64,000 nt of DNA from Kineococcus endophyticus (GCF_040796495.1 NZ_JBFNQN010000011.1:1-64000), one strand, 5' to 3'. Positions 36,043 through 45,094 are shown, counted from the first letter of the stretch. Numbers and translations are program-made. Notes: generated by a model not told the origin, from the sequence alone.

Positions 36043-36548
36043 GCCGGCCGGGCCCGCAGGGGCGCCTCGTGGAGTTCACGGCGTCCGCGGTCGTCACCGG
36101 CCGCGTCAAGCACGTCTTCGACGTCCTCACCGACTGGCCGCGGCAGACGGCGTGGGTGCCGGCGACCGTCGTGGCGCGGGCGCAGGACAGCCCCGTCGCC
36201 GCCGTGGGGGAGCGCTTCGTCGGGACGACGACGTTCGGCCCGTTCGTCCTCGTCGACGCCATGGAGGTGGTCGACCGCGTCCCGCCGGACGGGACCGAGG
36301 GACCGGGCGCGGTCGGCCGGGTGCGCGTCGCCAAGACCGGCGACGTCTTCGGCGGCGACGTCGACATCGTCGTCGCCCCCGCCGGGCCCGGTCGCGTCCG
36401 CGTGGACTGGACCGAGCGGATCCTCGTCCGGCCGCGCTGGCTGGCCCGGCTCGCAGGTCTAGGCGGGCCCGTCCCGGGCCTGGTCGGCAAGCTCGCCTTC
36501 GAGGCGGTGCTGCGGACCGCCTCGGACGACCTGCGCGGTCCGTCGTGA
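36039..36548 (+). CDS. SRPBCC (START/Bet v1-like) family protein
   Basis: The 169-residue protein reads as a polyketide cyclase/SRPBCC hydrophobic-ligand fold: an N-terminal strand VEFTASAVVTGRVKHVFDVL with TDWPRQTAWVP, then ERFVGTTTFGPFVLVDAMEV, VRVDWTERILV and a C-terminal helix. The ligand is unknown. GTG 36039 overlaps the previous stop (GTGA); a GTG at 36021 is in frame but less likely. The stop again overlaps the following gene. Confidence 0.82.
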   Translation: MSRPGPQGRLVEFTASAVVTGRVKHVFDVLTDWPRQTAWVPATVVARAQDSPVAAVGERFVGTTTFGPFVLVDAMEVVDRVPPDGTEGPGAVGRVRVAKTGDVFGGDVDIVVAPAGPGRVRVDWTERILVRPRWLARLAGLGGPVPGLVGKLAFEAVLRTASDDLRGPS

Positions 36549-37786
36549 CGGCGGTCGACGCCTCGGGGGGCCTGCGGCTGGGGCTGCGGAGCCGACTGCT
36601 GCTCCGCTGGCTGCGGCTGCCCGTGGCCGTGCGCGTCCTCGTCGTCTACGCGGCCGCGCGCCTGTTCACCGCCGTCGTCCTGGCCGAGGTCGCCCGGTTC
36701 CAGCCCGAGAGCACGTGGACCCCGGCGAACCCCGGCTACGGCGACATGCTCGGGCTCTGGGACGCCACCTGGTACGAGAAGATCGCGACCGAGGGCTACC
36801 CCGGCGCCGTCCCGCTCGGTCAGGCCGGCGACCCGCAGCAGTCGGCGCTCGCGTTCTACCCCGTCGCGCCGCTGCTCGCGCGGCTGCTCATGACGACGGG
36901 CCTGTCCTTCGGGGCGGCCGGGGCGCTCGTCTCCCTCGTCGCGGGGGCCGCCGCGGCCGTGGGGGTCGAGGCGCTGCTGCGCCGGACGCTGCGGACGCGC
37001 GTGAGCGCCACCCTGGCCCGCCGCGGGGCCTGGAGCGGCGCGGTCCTGTTCTGCGTCACCCCGCCCGCGCTCGTCTACCAGGTGCCGTACACCGAGGGGC
37101 CGGCCCTCGCCCTGCTCGTGGCGTTCCTGCTCTGCCTGCAGCGCGGTCGCTACCTGCCGGCGGCCCTGCTCGCGCTGCTGCTGGGGCTGACGCGCCCCGT
37201 CGCCGTCCCGCTGTCCGTGGTCGTCGTGGTGCACCTGGGGCTGCGCGCGTGGGCCGGCCACCGGGCCGGGACGGTCCTCGGCGGTCGCGAGGCCGTGCGG
37301 GGCCTGGGCCTGCTCGCGGCCTCCGGCACGGCGGGCCTGCTGTGGCCCTTCACCGCCTGGCAGCTCACGGGGCAGCCGGACGCCTACACGGCGACGATGG
37401 GCGCCTGGCGCGCGGGCGGGGAGGTCGTCCCGCTCAAGCCCTGGTGGGGGATCTCGCAGTACGTCCTCGGGCCCGTCGGCCCCCTCGTCCTCGTGGCCGG
37501 CGTCGCCGCCTACGCGGCCTGGCTGCTGTCGCGGCGCACGCGGGCGCTCGGGCCGGAGCTGCGCGCCTGGTGCCTGGCCTACGTCGGGTACCTGCTGCTC
37601 GTGCTCGACCCGTTCACCAGCCTGTTCCGCTACCTGGTCTTCCTCTTCCCCCTCGGGGCGCTCGTCGGGCTGCGGCCGGGCCGGCGCGTCCCGATCACGG
37701 GCTGGGTCGTCTGCTGCCTGGCGCTGCAGGTCGTCTGGGTCGCGTGGCTGTGGCGCTTCTCACCCCCCGCGGACTGGCCGCCGTGA
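36545..37786 (+). CDS. Polytopic membrane glycosyltransferase-like protein, PIG-V/GT-C type
   Basis: The 413-residue protein has about 9-10 transmembrane helices. The segment WDATWYEKIATEGYP after the first helix matches the WDxxWYxxIAxxGYP motif of PIG-V (GPI mannosyltransferase 2-like) family proteins in actinomycetes, and an acidic residue before the second helix fits a GT-C active site. It probably transfers a mannosyl unit from a lipid-linked donor outside the membrane. It ends a five-gene overlapping run starting at dapE. The assignment is by motif and topology only. Confidence 0.75.
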   Translation: MTAVDASGGLRLGLRSRLLLRWLRLPVAVRVLVVYAAARLFTAVVLAEVARFQPESTWTPANPGYGDMLGLWDATWYEKIATEGYPGAVPLGQAGDPQQSALAFYPVAPLLARLLMTTGLSFGAAGALVSLVAGAAAAVGVEALLRRTLRTRVSATLARRGAWSGAVLFCVTPPALVYQVPYTEGPALALLVAFLLCLQRGRYLPAALLALLLGLTRPVAVPLSVVVVVHLGLRAWAGHRAGTVLGGREAVRGLGLLAASGTAGLLWPFTAWQLTGQPDAYTATMGAWRAGGEVVPLKPWWGISQYVLGPVGPLVLVAGVAAYAAWLLSRRTRALGPELRAWCLAYVGYLLLVLDPFTSLFRYLVFLFPLGALVGLRPGRRVPITGWVVCCLALQVVWVAWLWRFSPPADWPP

Positions 37787-37942
37787 CCGGGGTGCACCCC
37801 TTGCCGTGACCTGACGGTGATCCTCCGGCGAGCCCCTGCGCCCGCCCGACCGGTCCGGTGGGGGATGATGTACGTCAACACGTCCTCCGCGGCACCCGGC
37901 CGCGGATGACGCGCGCACGCGACGACGAGAGGGAGCACGCCG

Positions 37943-38110
37943 ATGGCGGCCATGAAGCCGAGGACCGGGGACGGTCCGCTGGAGGTCACCAAGGAAGGAC
38001 GTGGCATCGTCCTGCGGATGCCGCTGGAGGGTGGTGGCCGGCTCGTGGTGGAGATGACGCCCGACGAGGCCAAGGCCCTCGGGGAGGCCATCACCTCGGT
38101 CGTGGGCTGA
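37943..38110 (+). CDS. DUF3117 small conserved protein
   Basis: This 55-residue cytoplasmic protein opens with AAMKPRTGDGPLEVTKEGRG and ends in EMTPDEAKALGEAI, the nearly invariant DUF3117 sequence of actinobacteria (Rv1211 in M. tuberculosis, from memory). Its function is unknown. ATG 37943 has GAGGGAG about 8 nt upstream. It has its own terminator hairpin and is probably a single-gene unit; the 156-bp upstream space should hold the promoter, but none is clear. Confidence 0.92.
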   Translation: MAAMKPRTGDGPLEVTKEGRGIVLRMPLEGGGRLVVEMTPDEAKALGEAITSVVG

Positions 38111-38119
38111 GGGACGGAA

Positions 38120-38151
38120 CGGGGCGGGTACCGGAACGGGTACCCGCCCCG
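38120..38151 (+). terminator. 13-bp perfect hairpin terminator after the DUF3117 gene
   Basis: CGGGGCGGGTACC (38120-38132) pairs with GGTACCCGCCCCG (38139-38151) over GGAACG, starting 9 bp after the stop codon. Confidence 0.85.
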
Positions 38152-38213
38152 ACCCGTCTCCCCAGCCGTCCGCACCGCGCCCCCGCGCCCGCCCGCGAGA
38201 GTCAGGAACCCCT

Positions 38214-39776
38214 GTGAGCACCGAGACCGTGACCGCCGCCGCCCCGGACCTGCGCCGCTGGACCCCGCCCACCGTCGAGGTGCGGCGCGGGGGTGTCCTC
38301 GGGGCCGACCTCGGGGGCTTCGACGTCCTGGCCGTCCCGGTCGCCGCGGGGGAGGGCGCCGACGCCCCGCTCCAGCCGCGTCCCGGCGCCGCCGACGCCG
38401 CCGTCCGGTACGGGATCGACCTGGCCGCCGCGTGCACGGCCGAGGGGTTCACCGGTCGCGCCGCGCAGACGACGCGCCTGCCGGTGCCCGCGCCGCAGGG
38501 CAGCCCGCGCCGCCTCCTCGTGGTCGGCGTGGGCGACTCCTCGCCCACCGCCCTGCGCCGCAGCGGGGCGGCCCTGGCCCGCGCCGTCGGCAGCGCCTCC
38601 GGCGACGTCGCCACCACGCTCGCCGACGGCGTCGGCAGCGCGGGTGCGCGCGCCTTCGTCGAGGGGTTCCTCCTCGCCTCCTACGTCCCGCCGGTCAGCG
38701 GCCGCCGCGCCGCGACCGCCCCGGCCCCCCGGCGCCTGCTGCTGCTCGGCGCCGTCGACGCGGCCGACGTCCGGCACGCCGAGGTGAGCGCCGGGGCGAC
38801 GGTCCTGACGCGCGACCTCGCCGCCACGCCGTCCAACCTCAAGGACCCGCAGTGGATGACGGCCCAGGCCCTCGAGGTCGCGGCCGGTCTGCGCCTGAAG
38901 GTGGAGGTGCGCGACGAGGACCGGCTGCGCCGCGAGGGGTTCGGCGGCCTGCTGGCCGTCGGTGCCGGGTCGGCGTCCTCCCCGGCCCTCGTGCAGGTGG
39001 GCTGGACCCCGCGCGCCCGGCCGGACGCCCCGCACGTCGTCCTCGTCGGCAAGGGCATCACGTACGACACGGGCGGGCTGGGCATCAAGCCGCGCGAGTC
39101 GATGGTCGCCATGAAGACGGACATGGCCGGCTCGGCCGCCGTGCTGGCCGTCGTCGCCGCGGCGGCCCGGCTCAAGCTGCCCGTCAAGGTGACGGGGCTG
39201 CTCGCCCTGGCGGAGAACGCCTTCGGCGCGGCGGCCTACCGTCCCGGCGACGTCGTGACGCACTACGGCGGCCGGACGACCGAGGTCAACAACACCGACG
39301 CCGAGGGCCGGGTCGTGCTCGGTGACGCGCTGGCCTACGCCGACGCCGTCCTGCGCCCCGACGTCCTCGTGGACGTGGCGACCCTGACGGGCGCGGCGAC
39401 GCTGGGGCTCGGCAAGCGGCACGCAGCCCTCTACTCCGGCGACGCCGAGCTCGTCGCCCAGCTCGAGGCCGCGGCCGCGGCCTCGGGGGAGCGCGTGTGG
39501 CACATGCCGCTCGTCGAGGACTACGTGTCCGCGCTGGACTCCGACGTCGCCGACGCCCGCCAGGTGACGACCACCCCCGGCCACGGCGGCGGGTCGATCG
39601 TGGCGGCGCTCTTCCTGCGGCCCTTCACGGGCGGGCGGCGCTGGGCCCACCTCGACATCGCCGGCACCGGTCGCGCCGACGGGCCCGAGCACGAGGTCGT
39701 CAAGGGCGCCACGGGGTACGGCGCCCGCCTGCTCCTGGAGTGGCTGGAGACGTCGGTGGCGGCCGGGGCGCGCTGA
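38214..39776 (+). CDS. pepA: Leucyl aminopeptidase (M17)
   Basis: This 520-residue cytoplasmic di-zinc/manganese peptidase removes N-terminal amino acids. The metal and active-site motifs are all present: VGKGITYDTGGLGIKPRESM, MKTDMAGSAAVLA and the family signature NTDAEGRVVLGDALAYAD, with WAHLDIAGT near the C-terminus. The N-terminal macro-like domain (1-190) is typical. GTG 38214 has AGGAA about 7 nt upstream. It is convergent with the O-methyltransferase. Confidence 0.95.
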   Translation: MSTETVTAAAPDLRRWTPPTVEVRRGGVLGADLGGFDVLAVPVAAGEGADAPLQPRPGAADAAVRYGIDLAAACTAEGFTGRAAQTTRLPVPAPQGSPRRLLVVGVGDSSPTALRRSGAALARAVGSASGDVATTLADGVGSAGARAFVEGFLLASYVPPVSGRRAATAPAPRRLLLLGAVDAADVRHAEVSAGATVLTRDLAATPSNLKDPQWMTAQALEVAAGLRLKVEVRDEDRLRREGFGGLLAVGAGSASSPALVQVGWTPRARPDAPHVVLVGKGITYDTGGLGIKPRESMVAMKTDMAGSAAVLAVVAAAARLKLPVKVTGLLALAENAFGAAAYRPGDVVTHYGGRTTEVNNTDAEGRVVLGDALAYADAVLRPDVLVDVATLTGAATLGLGKRHAALYSGDAELVAQLEAAAAASGERVWHMPLVEDYVSALDSDVADARQVTTTPGHGGGSIVAALFLRPFTGGRRWAHLDIAGTGRADGPEHEVVKGATGYGARLLLEWLETSVAAGAR

Positions 39777-39785
39777 GGGGGCCCG

Positions 39786-40442
39786 TCAGCCGTTCTTGAC
39801 GGCGAGCAGCAGCCCGTCGCCCGAGGGCACCAGCGTGGGGAACCAGTTGCCGTCCTCCAGGACGACGCGGGCGACCTCGCGCTGGGCGGCGGTCGAGGCG
39901 TCGCGCGCGGCGGGGTCGGTGACCCGGCCCTTCCACAGCGCGTCGTCGACGACGAGGAGACCGCCCGCGCGCAGCAACCGGTGGGCCTGCTCGAGGTAGG
40001 CGCTGTTCTCGCGCTCGTCGCCGTCGAGCAGGACGAGGTCGTAGGTGGCGTCGGTGAGGCGGGGCAGGACCTCCAGGGCCCGGCCGTTGATGAAGCGGGC
40101 GCGGTTGCTGCGGATGCCGTCCTCGGCGACCGCCTCGCGCGCGGCGCGCTGGGCCTCGCCGTCGGGGTCGATCGTCGTGACGACACCGTCCTCGCCCGTG
40201 CCGCGCAGCAGGCTGAGCAGCGAAACGCCGGTGCCCGTCCCGACCTCGACCACCGTGCGGGCGCGGGCGGCCGCGGCGAGCACCGTGAGGGTGGCGGCGA
40301 CGCCGGGGGAGACGGCTTCGACGCCCAGCTCGGCGGCCCGGGCCCGGGCCCGCTGCAGCACCTCGTCCTCGGGGACGAACTGCTCGGCGTAGGCCCAGCT
40401 GGCGGGCTGCTTGCTGGACGGGCGAGACGAGGGCGTCGGCAC
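39786..40442 (-). CDS. Class I SAM-dependent O-methyltransferase
   Basis: The 218-residue protein has the OMT_3 (caffeoyl-CoA-type) layout: [16 protein letters not shown] for SAM binding, [29 protein letters not shown] and [15 protein letters not shown]. The acceptor is unknown. GTG 40442 is supported by TACAGT 6 nt upstream. The gene is divergent from sigE; the same OMT-sigE arrangement exists in mycobacteria (Rv1220c, from memory). Confidence 0.92.
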   Translation of the reverse strand: MPTPSSRPSSKQPASWAYAEQFVPEDEVLQRARARAAELGVEAVSPGVAATLTVLAAAARARTVVEVGTGTGVSLLSLLRGTGEDGVVTTIDPDGEAQRAAREAVAEDGIRSNRARFINGRALEVLPRLTDATYDLVLLDGDERENSAYLEQAHRLLRAGGLLVVDDALWKGRVTDPAARDASTAAQREVARVVLEDGNWFPTLVPSGDGLLLAVKNG

Positions 40443-40448
40443 GTGCGC

Positions 40449-40454
40449 ACTGTA
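40449..40454 (-). promoter_or_regulatory. Putative -10 box of a leaderless methyltransferase transcript
   Basis: TACAGT on the minus strand lies 6 nt before the GTG at 40442. Confidence 0.5.
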
Positions 40455-40602
40455 GAGCACCGCCGTTCGTGACCCCCGGTGGCCGGACCGTGGCTCCCCG
40501 TGAGGGGGCCCTGCGGACGGTGCCCCGCCCGTGCCGGGGCTGCGCAGGACCTGTGCAGGTTCCCGCCGTTCACCCGGTCGGCGGGGTCCGGGGGCTGACC
40601 GG

Positions 40603-40630
40603 GGAACCGCGCAGGTCAGACCTCCGTTGG
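40603..40630 (+). promoter_or_regulatory. ECF-type promoter in front of sigE (probable autoregulation)
   Basis: GGAACC (40603-40608) and CGTTGG (40625-40630) are separated by 16 bp, matching the GGAAC-N16/17-CGTT pattern used by SigE/SigH-type ECF sigma factors of actinomycetes. It lies in the 314-bp space upstream of the sigE start used here, so the sigma factor probably activates its own gene. Confidence 0.7.
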
Positions 40631-40756
40631 ACCCTTCGACGCCGACCGGCTGGACCTGCCGGCGGTGACTGGCCGAGACGATGGGAGTGGGAGAGCATGG
40701 GAGCACTGGCGGTGCCGTTCGCGGCCCCCTTCCCCGCCCGTTCCAGGAGGAACCCC

Positions 40757-41416
40757 GTGAGCGACGACACCGGCGACACCGCCGGTCGACCGGTGCCCGT
40801 GGTGCCGGGACTGCCGCACGTCGAGGACCCCGCGACGCTGTCCCCGGCCGTCGCCGCCTCGACCTGGGTCCCCCCGACGTGGGAGGAGGTCGTCCGCGAC
40901 CACTCCGCGCGGGTCTACCGCCTCGCCTACCGGCTGACGGGCAACCGGCACGACGCCGAGGACCTCACGCAGGAGGTCTTCGTCCGCGTCTTCCGGTCGC
41001 TGTCGAACTACCAGCCCGGCACCTTCGAGGGCTGGCTGCACCGCATCACGACGAACCTGTTCCTCGACCAGGTCCGCCGCAAGCAGCGCATCCGCTTCGA
41101 CGCCCTGGCCGAGGACGCCGGCGAGAAGCTGGCCAGCACCGACATCGGTCCCGAGCGCGCCTACGAGCACCGCAACCTCGACGACGACGTCCAGCGCGCG
41201 CTGGACGCGCTGCCGCCGGACTTCCGGGCGGTCGTCGTCCTGTGCGACATCGAGGGCCTGTCCTACGAGGAGATCGCAGCGACGCTCGGCGTGAAGCTGG
41301 GGACGGTGCGCTCGCGGATCCACCGCGGTCGCGCCCAGCTGCGTGCCGCCCTCGCCCACCGGGCCCCGCGCCCGGGCACGGCCCCGCAGCTGGCCTACGG
41401 CGAGGAGCGACCGTGA
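40757..41416 (+). CDS. sigE: ECF sigma factor SigE
   Basis: SigE directs RNA polymerase to envelope-stress genes. The protein of about 219 residues has region 2 ([31 protein letters not shown], the latter contacting the -10) and region 4 ([40 protein letters not shown]) as the -35 helix-turn-helix. GTG 40757 has a perfect AGGAGG (40745-40750) at 6 nt. ATG 40697, in frame, would add 20 residues and also has a GGGAG upstream; two starts may be used. The stop overlaps the anti-sigma gene as GTGA. Confidence 0.93.
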   Translation: MSDDTGDTAGRPVPVVPGLPHVEDPATLSPAVAASTWVPPTWEEVVRDHSARVYRLAYRLTGNRHDAEDLTQEVFVRVFRSLSNYQPGTFEGWLHRITTNLFLDQVRRKQRIRFDALAEDAGEKLASTDIGPERAYEHRNLDDDVQRALDALPPDFRAVVVLCDIEGLSYEEIAATLGVKLGTVRSRIHRGRAQLRAALAHRAPRPGTAPQLAYGEERP

Positions 41417-42024
41417 GCGGACCGCACCTCGGCGCGCGGGTGACCGCACTCGTCGACGGGCGGCTCGCCACGGACGCCGAAGCCCGCGCCCACGACCACG
41501 TCCGGGCGTGCCCGGACTGCTCCGACGCCCTCGAGGCCGAACGGCTGGTCCGGGCGCGCCTGCACGCCCTGGGCGAGCCGGAGCTGTCGGAGGACCTCGT
41601 GGTCAGGCTGCTGCAGATCGGTGGCCCCTCCGGTCCGCTCCCGCCGCGCGACGCCCCGATGGCGAACCCGGCGCGGCCCGTCGTCGGGGTGGCGCCGCCC
41701 TCGCGCACCGACCCCGTGCGGTCGCGGTCCTCGCGCGGCCCGGCCGGCCGCGCCGTCCGCCGTGTGCGGCGCCGTCCCGTGGCGGCCGCGCTCGCCGGGA
41801 CCTTCTCCCTCCTCGGGGCGGGCATCGCCGGGGTCCTCGTCCTCGGCGGGCTGCCCGGTGGCGGGCAGGCCCCGGTGGCCGAGCTCCGGACGACCCCCTC
41901 GTCCGCGCCGTCGTCGGCGGGCTTCACGCCCGGGTCGGACGCGCCCGGGACGGCCACGGTCAGCCGCGTGCAGCCCTCCGGGCCGGCGACGCCGACCGCG
42001 AGCCCCACGACGACCGCTCCGTGA
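41413..42024 (+). CDS. rseA: Zinc-binding anti-sigma factor, RseA-like
   Basis: The 203-residue protein has an N-terminal cytoplasmic ZAS domain with the [10 protein letters not shown] motif (HxxxCxxC), a positively charged linker, one transmembrane helix at about 124-145 ([20 protein letters not shown]) and a Ser/Pro/Thr-rich outer tail. It should bind and silence SigE until the motif is oxidised or the protein is cleaved. It overlaps sigE and the HtrA gene by GTGA at both ends. The tail ends close to the membrane, leaving a short exposed segment for proteolysis. Confidence 0.9.
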   Translation: MSGPHLGARVTALVDGRLATDAEARAHDHVRACPDCSDALEAERLVRARLHALGEPELSEDLVVRLLQIGGPSGPLPPRDAPMANPARPVVGVAPPSRTDPVRSRSSRGPAGRAVRRVRRRPVAAALAGTFSLLGAGIAGVLVLGGLPGGGQAPVAELRTTPSSAPSSAGFTPGSDAPGTATVSRVQPSGPATPTASPTTTAP

Positions 42025-43415
42025 GCGACCCGTACGGCACGGGCGCGCCCGACCCCCGCCGCGACGAGGGCGGTCGCCCCGACCCGTGGGCGGCGCCCGG
42101 TCACGACGGCCGGTCCGCCGATGGACCCTGGCGCCCGGCCGACGCGTGGGGCCAGGCGCCCGCCGGTCCGCAGCAGCCCGCCGGCCACGACGCCTTCCCG
42201 CCCCCCTACGACCCCTACCGGGCCGGTCCGGCCGTGCCCCAGGCCGCCCGGCCCGAACCCTTCGGTCTGCTCCCCGCGCAGGGATCCGAGCCGTGGCCAC
42301 CGCCCGCCCCCCGCTCGCGGCGTTCGCCGGCGCGCTGGATCGGCGCCGGATCCCTCGTGCTCGTGCTGGGGGTCGTCGGCGGCTTCGCCGGTGGCCTGCT
42401 GCAGGACGAGCTGTCCGACGGCTCCGGCGGGACCTACCCGGGGGTGTCGCTGCCCTCGCCGTCGGCCGGGTCGACGCAGCGGGCCGCCGGGTCCGTGGCG
42501 GGCATCGCGGCCGCCGCGCTGCCGAGCGTCGTCGCGCTCCAGGTGCAGGGCTCGCAGGGCTCGGGCACCGGGTCGGGCTTCGTGCTGGACGCGCCCACCG
42601 ACGGCGGCAGCTTCGTCCTCACCAACAACCACGTCGTGGCCGGGGCGGCCACCGACGGCATCGTCGTCGTCTTCCAGGACGGCCAGCAGGCCCGGGGCCG
42701 CGTCGTCGGCGCGGACTCCTCCTACGACCTCGCGGTCGTGCGCGTGGACCGCACGGGCCCGCGCGCCCTGCCGTTCGGCGACTCCTCCAGCGTGGTCGTG
42801 GGTGACCCGGTCGTCGCCGTCGGGGCACCGCTCGGCCTGCAGGGCACCGTGACCGAGGGGATCGTCTCGGCGCTCAACCGCCCGGTGACGGCGGGGGAGT
42901 CCCAGGACGAGACCTCCTACATCCAGGCCATCCAGACCGACGCCGCGATCAACCCGGGGAACTCCGGCGGGCCGCTGCTCAACGCGGCCGGCGAGGTGAT
43001 CGGCGTCAACTCGGCCATCGCGGCGCTCCCCGGCGCCGGGGGGCAGGCGCCGACGGGCAGCATCGGGCTGGGGTTCTCCATCCCCTCCGAGCAGGCCCGG
43101 CGCACCGCCGAGCAGCTCATCCAGACCGGCCGCGCCGTCCACCCCGTCATCAAGGTCTCCCTCGACGGGACCTACCAGGGGCAGGGCGTGCGCATCGTCG
43201 ACCAGCCCGGCGCCGTCACGCCCGGCGGTCCGGGGGACCGCGCGGGGCTGCAGCCCGGGGACGTCGTGCTGGCCATCGACGGCCGTCCCGTGACCGAACC
43301 GTCCGAGCTGATCGTCGACATCCGCGCCCGCGAGCCCGGCGAGACGGTGACGCTGTCCGTCCGCAGAGGTGGAGAGACGGTGGACGTGCCGGTCACCCTG
43401 GAAGCCGACGGTTAG
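42021..43415 (+). CDS. htrA: Membrane-anchored HtrA-type trypsin-like serine protease with PDZ domain
   Basis: The 464-residue protein has a Pro/Gly-rich cytoplasmic N-terminus (1-105), one transmembrane helix (106-127) and an outer protease domain with the triad His204 (NNHVV), Asp236 (YDLAVV) and Ser315 (GNSGGP). A C-terminal PDZ domain contains GDRAGLQPGDVVLAIDGRPV. It is the likely periplasmic quality-control protease of the SigE regulon and could process the anti-sigma factor. The start overlaps rseA by GTGA. tatB follows after 9 bp. Confidence 0.95.
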   Translation: MSDPYGTGAPDPRRDEGGRPDPWAAPGHDGRSADGPWRPADAWGQAPAGPQQPAGHDAFPPPYDPYRAGPAVPQAARPEPFGLLPAQGSEPWPPPAPRSRRSPARWIGAGSLVLVLGVVGGFAGGLLQDELSDGSGGTYPGVSLPSPSAGSTQRAAGSVAGIAAAALPSVVALQVQGSQGSGTGSGFVLDAPTDGGSFVLTNNHVVAGAATDGIVVVFQDGQQARGRVVGADSSYDLAVVRVDRTGPRALPFGDSSSVVVGDPVVAVGAPLGLQGTVTEGIVSALNRPVTAGESQDETSYIQAIQTDAAINPGNSGGPLLNAAGEVIGVNSAIAALPGAGGQAPTGSIGLGFSIPSEQARRTAEQLIQTGRAVHPVIKVSLDGTYQGQGVRIVDQPGAVTPGGPGDRAGLQPGDVVLAIDGRPVTEPSELIVDIRAREPGETVTLSVRRGGETVDVPVTLEADG

Positions 43416-43418
43416 GAT
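43413..43418 (+). promoter_or_regulatory. Putative -10 box of a leaderless tatB transcript
   Basis: TAGGAT overlaps the htrA stop codon (TAG) and ends 6 nt before the tatB GTG, so tatB may be transcribed both from here and by read-through. Confidence 0.45.
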
Positions 43419-43424
43419 CGCCCC

Positions 43425-43826
43425 GTGTTCGGCATCAACGGGGGCGAGTTCCTCGTCCTCCTCGTCGTGGCGCTGGTGGTCCTCGGTCCCGAGCGGCTGC
43501 CGCACTACGCCGAGCAACTGGCAGGTCTGGTCAAGTCCGCGCGTCGCTTCGCCAAGGGGGCTCAGGCCCAGATGCGCGAGGAACTCGGTCCCGAGTTCGA
43601 CGACATCGACTGGCAGAAGCTGGACCCGCGGCAGTACGACCCCCGGCGCATCGTCCGCGAGGCCCTCACCGAGGCGTGGAACGACGACGACGACGAACCG
43701 GTGGCCGCGAAGTCGACTCCCCCCGCGTCGTCCGGTGCGGCCACGGGAAGTGGGGTCGACCTCGGCAAGAAGTCGGCCGAGCCGGCCAAGGCCTCCCCGG
43801 CGCCCTACGACGAGGACGCCACCTGA
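43425..43826 (+). CDS. tatB: Sec-independent translocase subunit TatB
   Basis: TatB is the receptor subunit of twin-arginine protein export. The 133-residue protein has the typical N-terminus: a short lead MFGINGGEF, one membrane helix (LVLLVVALVVLGPE), the hinge PERLPHYAEQLA and an amphipathic helix, then a charged tail rich in Asp and Lys. It is longer than TatA and lacks the FGxKKLP hinge motif. It follows the SigE cluster, as in mycobacteria. Confidence 0.93.
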   Translation: MFGINGGEFLVLLVVALVVLGPERLPHYAEQLAGLVKSARRFAKGAQAQMREELGPEFDDIDWQKLDPRQYDPRRIVREALTEAWNDDDDEPVAAKSTPPASSGAATGSGVDLGKKSAEPAKASPAPYDEDAT

Positions 43827-43850
43827 CGCGCCCCGCCCGACCCGACCGGG

Positions 43851-45005
43851 TCAGGCGACGCTGACGCCGAGCCGGCGTCCCGCGAGGCCGCGGGGTCGCC
43901 GGGCCAGCGTGCGCGCGAGGTCGCGCAGCACGACGGCCGCCGGCGCGTCGGGGTGGGACAGCACGACCGGCGTTCCCGCGTCCCCGCCCTCGCGCAGCAC
44001 GACGTCCATCGGGACCTGCGCCAGCAGCGGCACCGACGTCCCCAGGCGCTCCGTCAGCGACGTCGCGACGGCCTGACCGCCGCCGGAGCCGAAGACCTCC
44101 AGGCGCTGCCCGTCCGGCAGTTCCAGCCAGCTCATGTTCTCCACGACGCCGACGACCCGCTGCTCGGTCTGCGAGGCCACCGACCCGGCGCGCTCGGCCA
44201 CCTCGGCGGCCGCTACCTGCGGCGTCGTGACGACGAGGACCTCGGCCCCCGGCAGCAGCTGGCCCACGCTGATGGCGATGTCGCCCGTGCCCGGGGGCAG
44301 GTCGAGCAGGAGGACGTCGAGGTCGCCCCAGTGCACCTCGGAGGCGAACTGCTGCAGCGCCCGGTGCAGCATCGGCCCGCGCCAGGCGACGGGCTGGTTG
44401 CCCGGGACGAACATCCCGATCGAGATGACCTTCACTCCGTGCGCCACGGGCGGGATGATCATGTCCTCGACCTTGGTCGGCGTGCCGCGGACGTCGAGCA
44501 GCCGCGGGATCGAGAAGCCGTGGACGTCGGCGTCCAGGAGACCGACCCGCAGGCCGTCGGCGGCCATCGCGGCCGCGAGGTTCGCCGTGACGCTCGACTT
44601 GCCGACCCCGCCCTTGCCCGAGGCGACCGCGTAGACGCGGGTGAGGTTGCCGGCGTCGTTGAAGGGGATGGTGGGGGCCGCACCCGTGGTGCCGCGCACC
44701 TTGGCGGTCAGCTCGCGGCGCTGCTCGGAGGTCATCTCCCCGAGGTGCACGCGCACCCCGCGGGCGCCGTCCACCGTCCGCACGGCGGCGGTGACCTCCC
44801 GGGTGAGCGTGTCGCGCATGGGGCAGCCGGCGGTGGTCAGCAGGATGCGGACGTCGACGAGGCCGGCCTCGTCGACGTCGACCCCGTCGACCATGCCGAG
44901 GTCGGTGATGGGGCGGTGCAGTTCGGGGTCGTCGACGGTGCGCAGGGCCTGCAGGACCTCCGCGCGCACGCTCTGGGGACCGGGCGTGGGCGGGGTGGTG
45001 GACAT
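43851..45005 (-). CDS. mrp: Iron-sulfur cluster carrier Mrp/ApbC-type ATPase
   Basis: The 384-residue protein has an N-terminal MIP18 (DUF59) domain (about 13-85, DPELHRPITDLGMVDG, TTAGCPMRD) and a ParA-like ATPase domain with the deviant Walker A SGKGGVGKSS, then DADVHGFSIPRLL, DLPPGTGDIA and ENMSWLELPDG. The usual CxxC cluster-binding pair after the ENMS segment is absent (LPDGQ instead), as I recall for actinobacterial Mrp proteins. It likely delivers Fe-S clusters in the cytoplasm. Confidence 0.92.
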   Translation of the reverse strand: MSTTPPTPGPQSVRAEVLQALRTVDDPELHRPITDLGMVDGVDVDEAGLVDVRILLTTAGCPMRDTLTREVTAAVRTVDGARGVRVHLGEMTSEQRRELTAKVRGTTGAAPTIPFNDAGNLTRVYAVASGKGGVGKSSVTANLAAAMAADGLRVGLLDADVHGFSIPRLLDVRGTPTKVEDMIIPPVAHGVKVISIGMFVPGNQPVAWRGPMLHRALQQFASEVHWGDLDVLLLDLPPGTGDIAISVGQLLPGAEVLVVTTPQVAAAEVAERAGSVASQTEQRVVGVVENMSWLELPDGQRLEVFGSGGGQAVATSLTERLGTSVPLLAQVPMDVVLREGGDAGTPVVLSHPDAPAAVVLRDLARTLARRPRGLAGRRLGVSVA

Positions 45006-45011
45006 GGGGCC

Positions 45012-45017
45012 AGCCTA
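45012..45017 (-). promoter_or_regulatory. Putative -10 box of a leaderless mrp transcript
   Basis: TAGGCT on the minus strand lies 6 nt before the mrp ATG at 45005. Confidence 0.55.
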
Positions 45018-45060
45018 CGTGGCGCCTTGACCCCGGCCCGGGGCGGTGGAAGGGTGTGCC

Positions 45061-45074
45061 GGAAAGCGCTTGCC
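45061..45074. promoter_or_regulatory. LacI-family-like operator upstream of the oxidoreductase gene
   Basis: GGAAAGCGCTTGCC contains the 8-bp palindrome AAGCGCTT, the core of many LacI/GalR-family operators. It is 21 bp before the GTG of the Gfo/Idh gene, where a repressor would block expression. Confidence 0.5.
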
Positions 45075-45094
45075 CGCCGTCGAGGAGGACGTCC

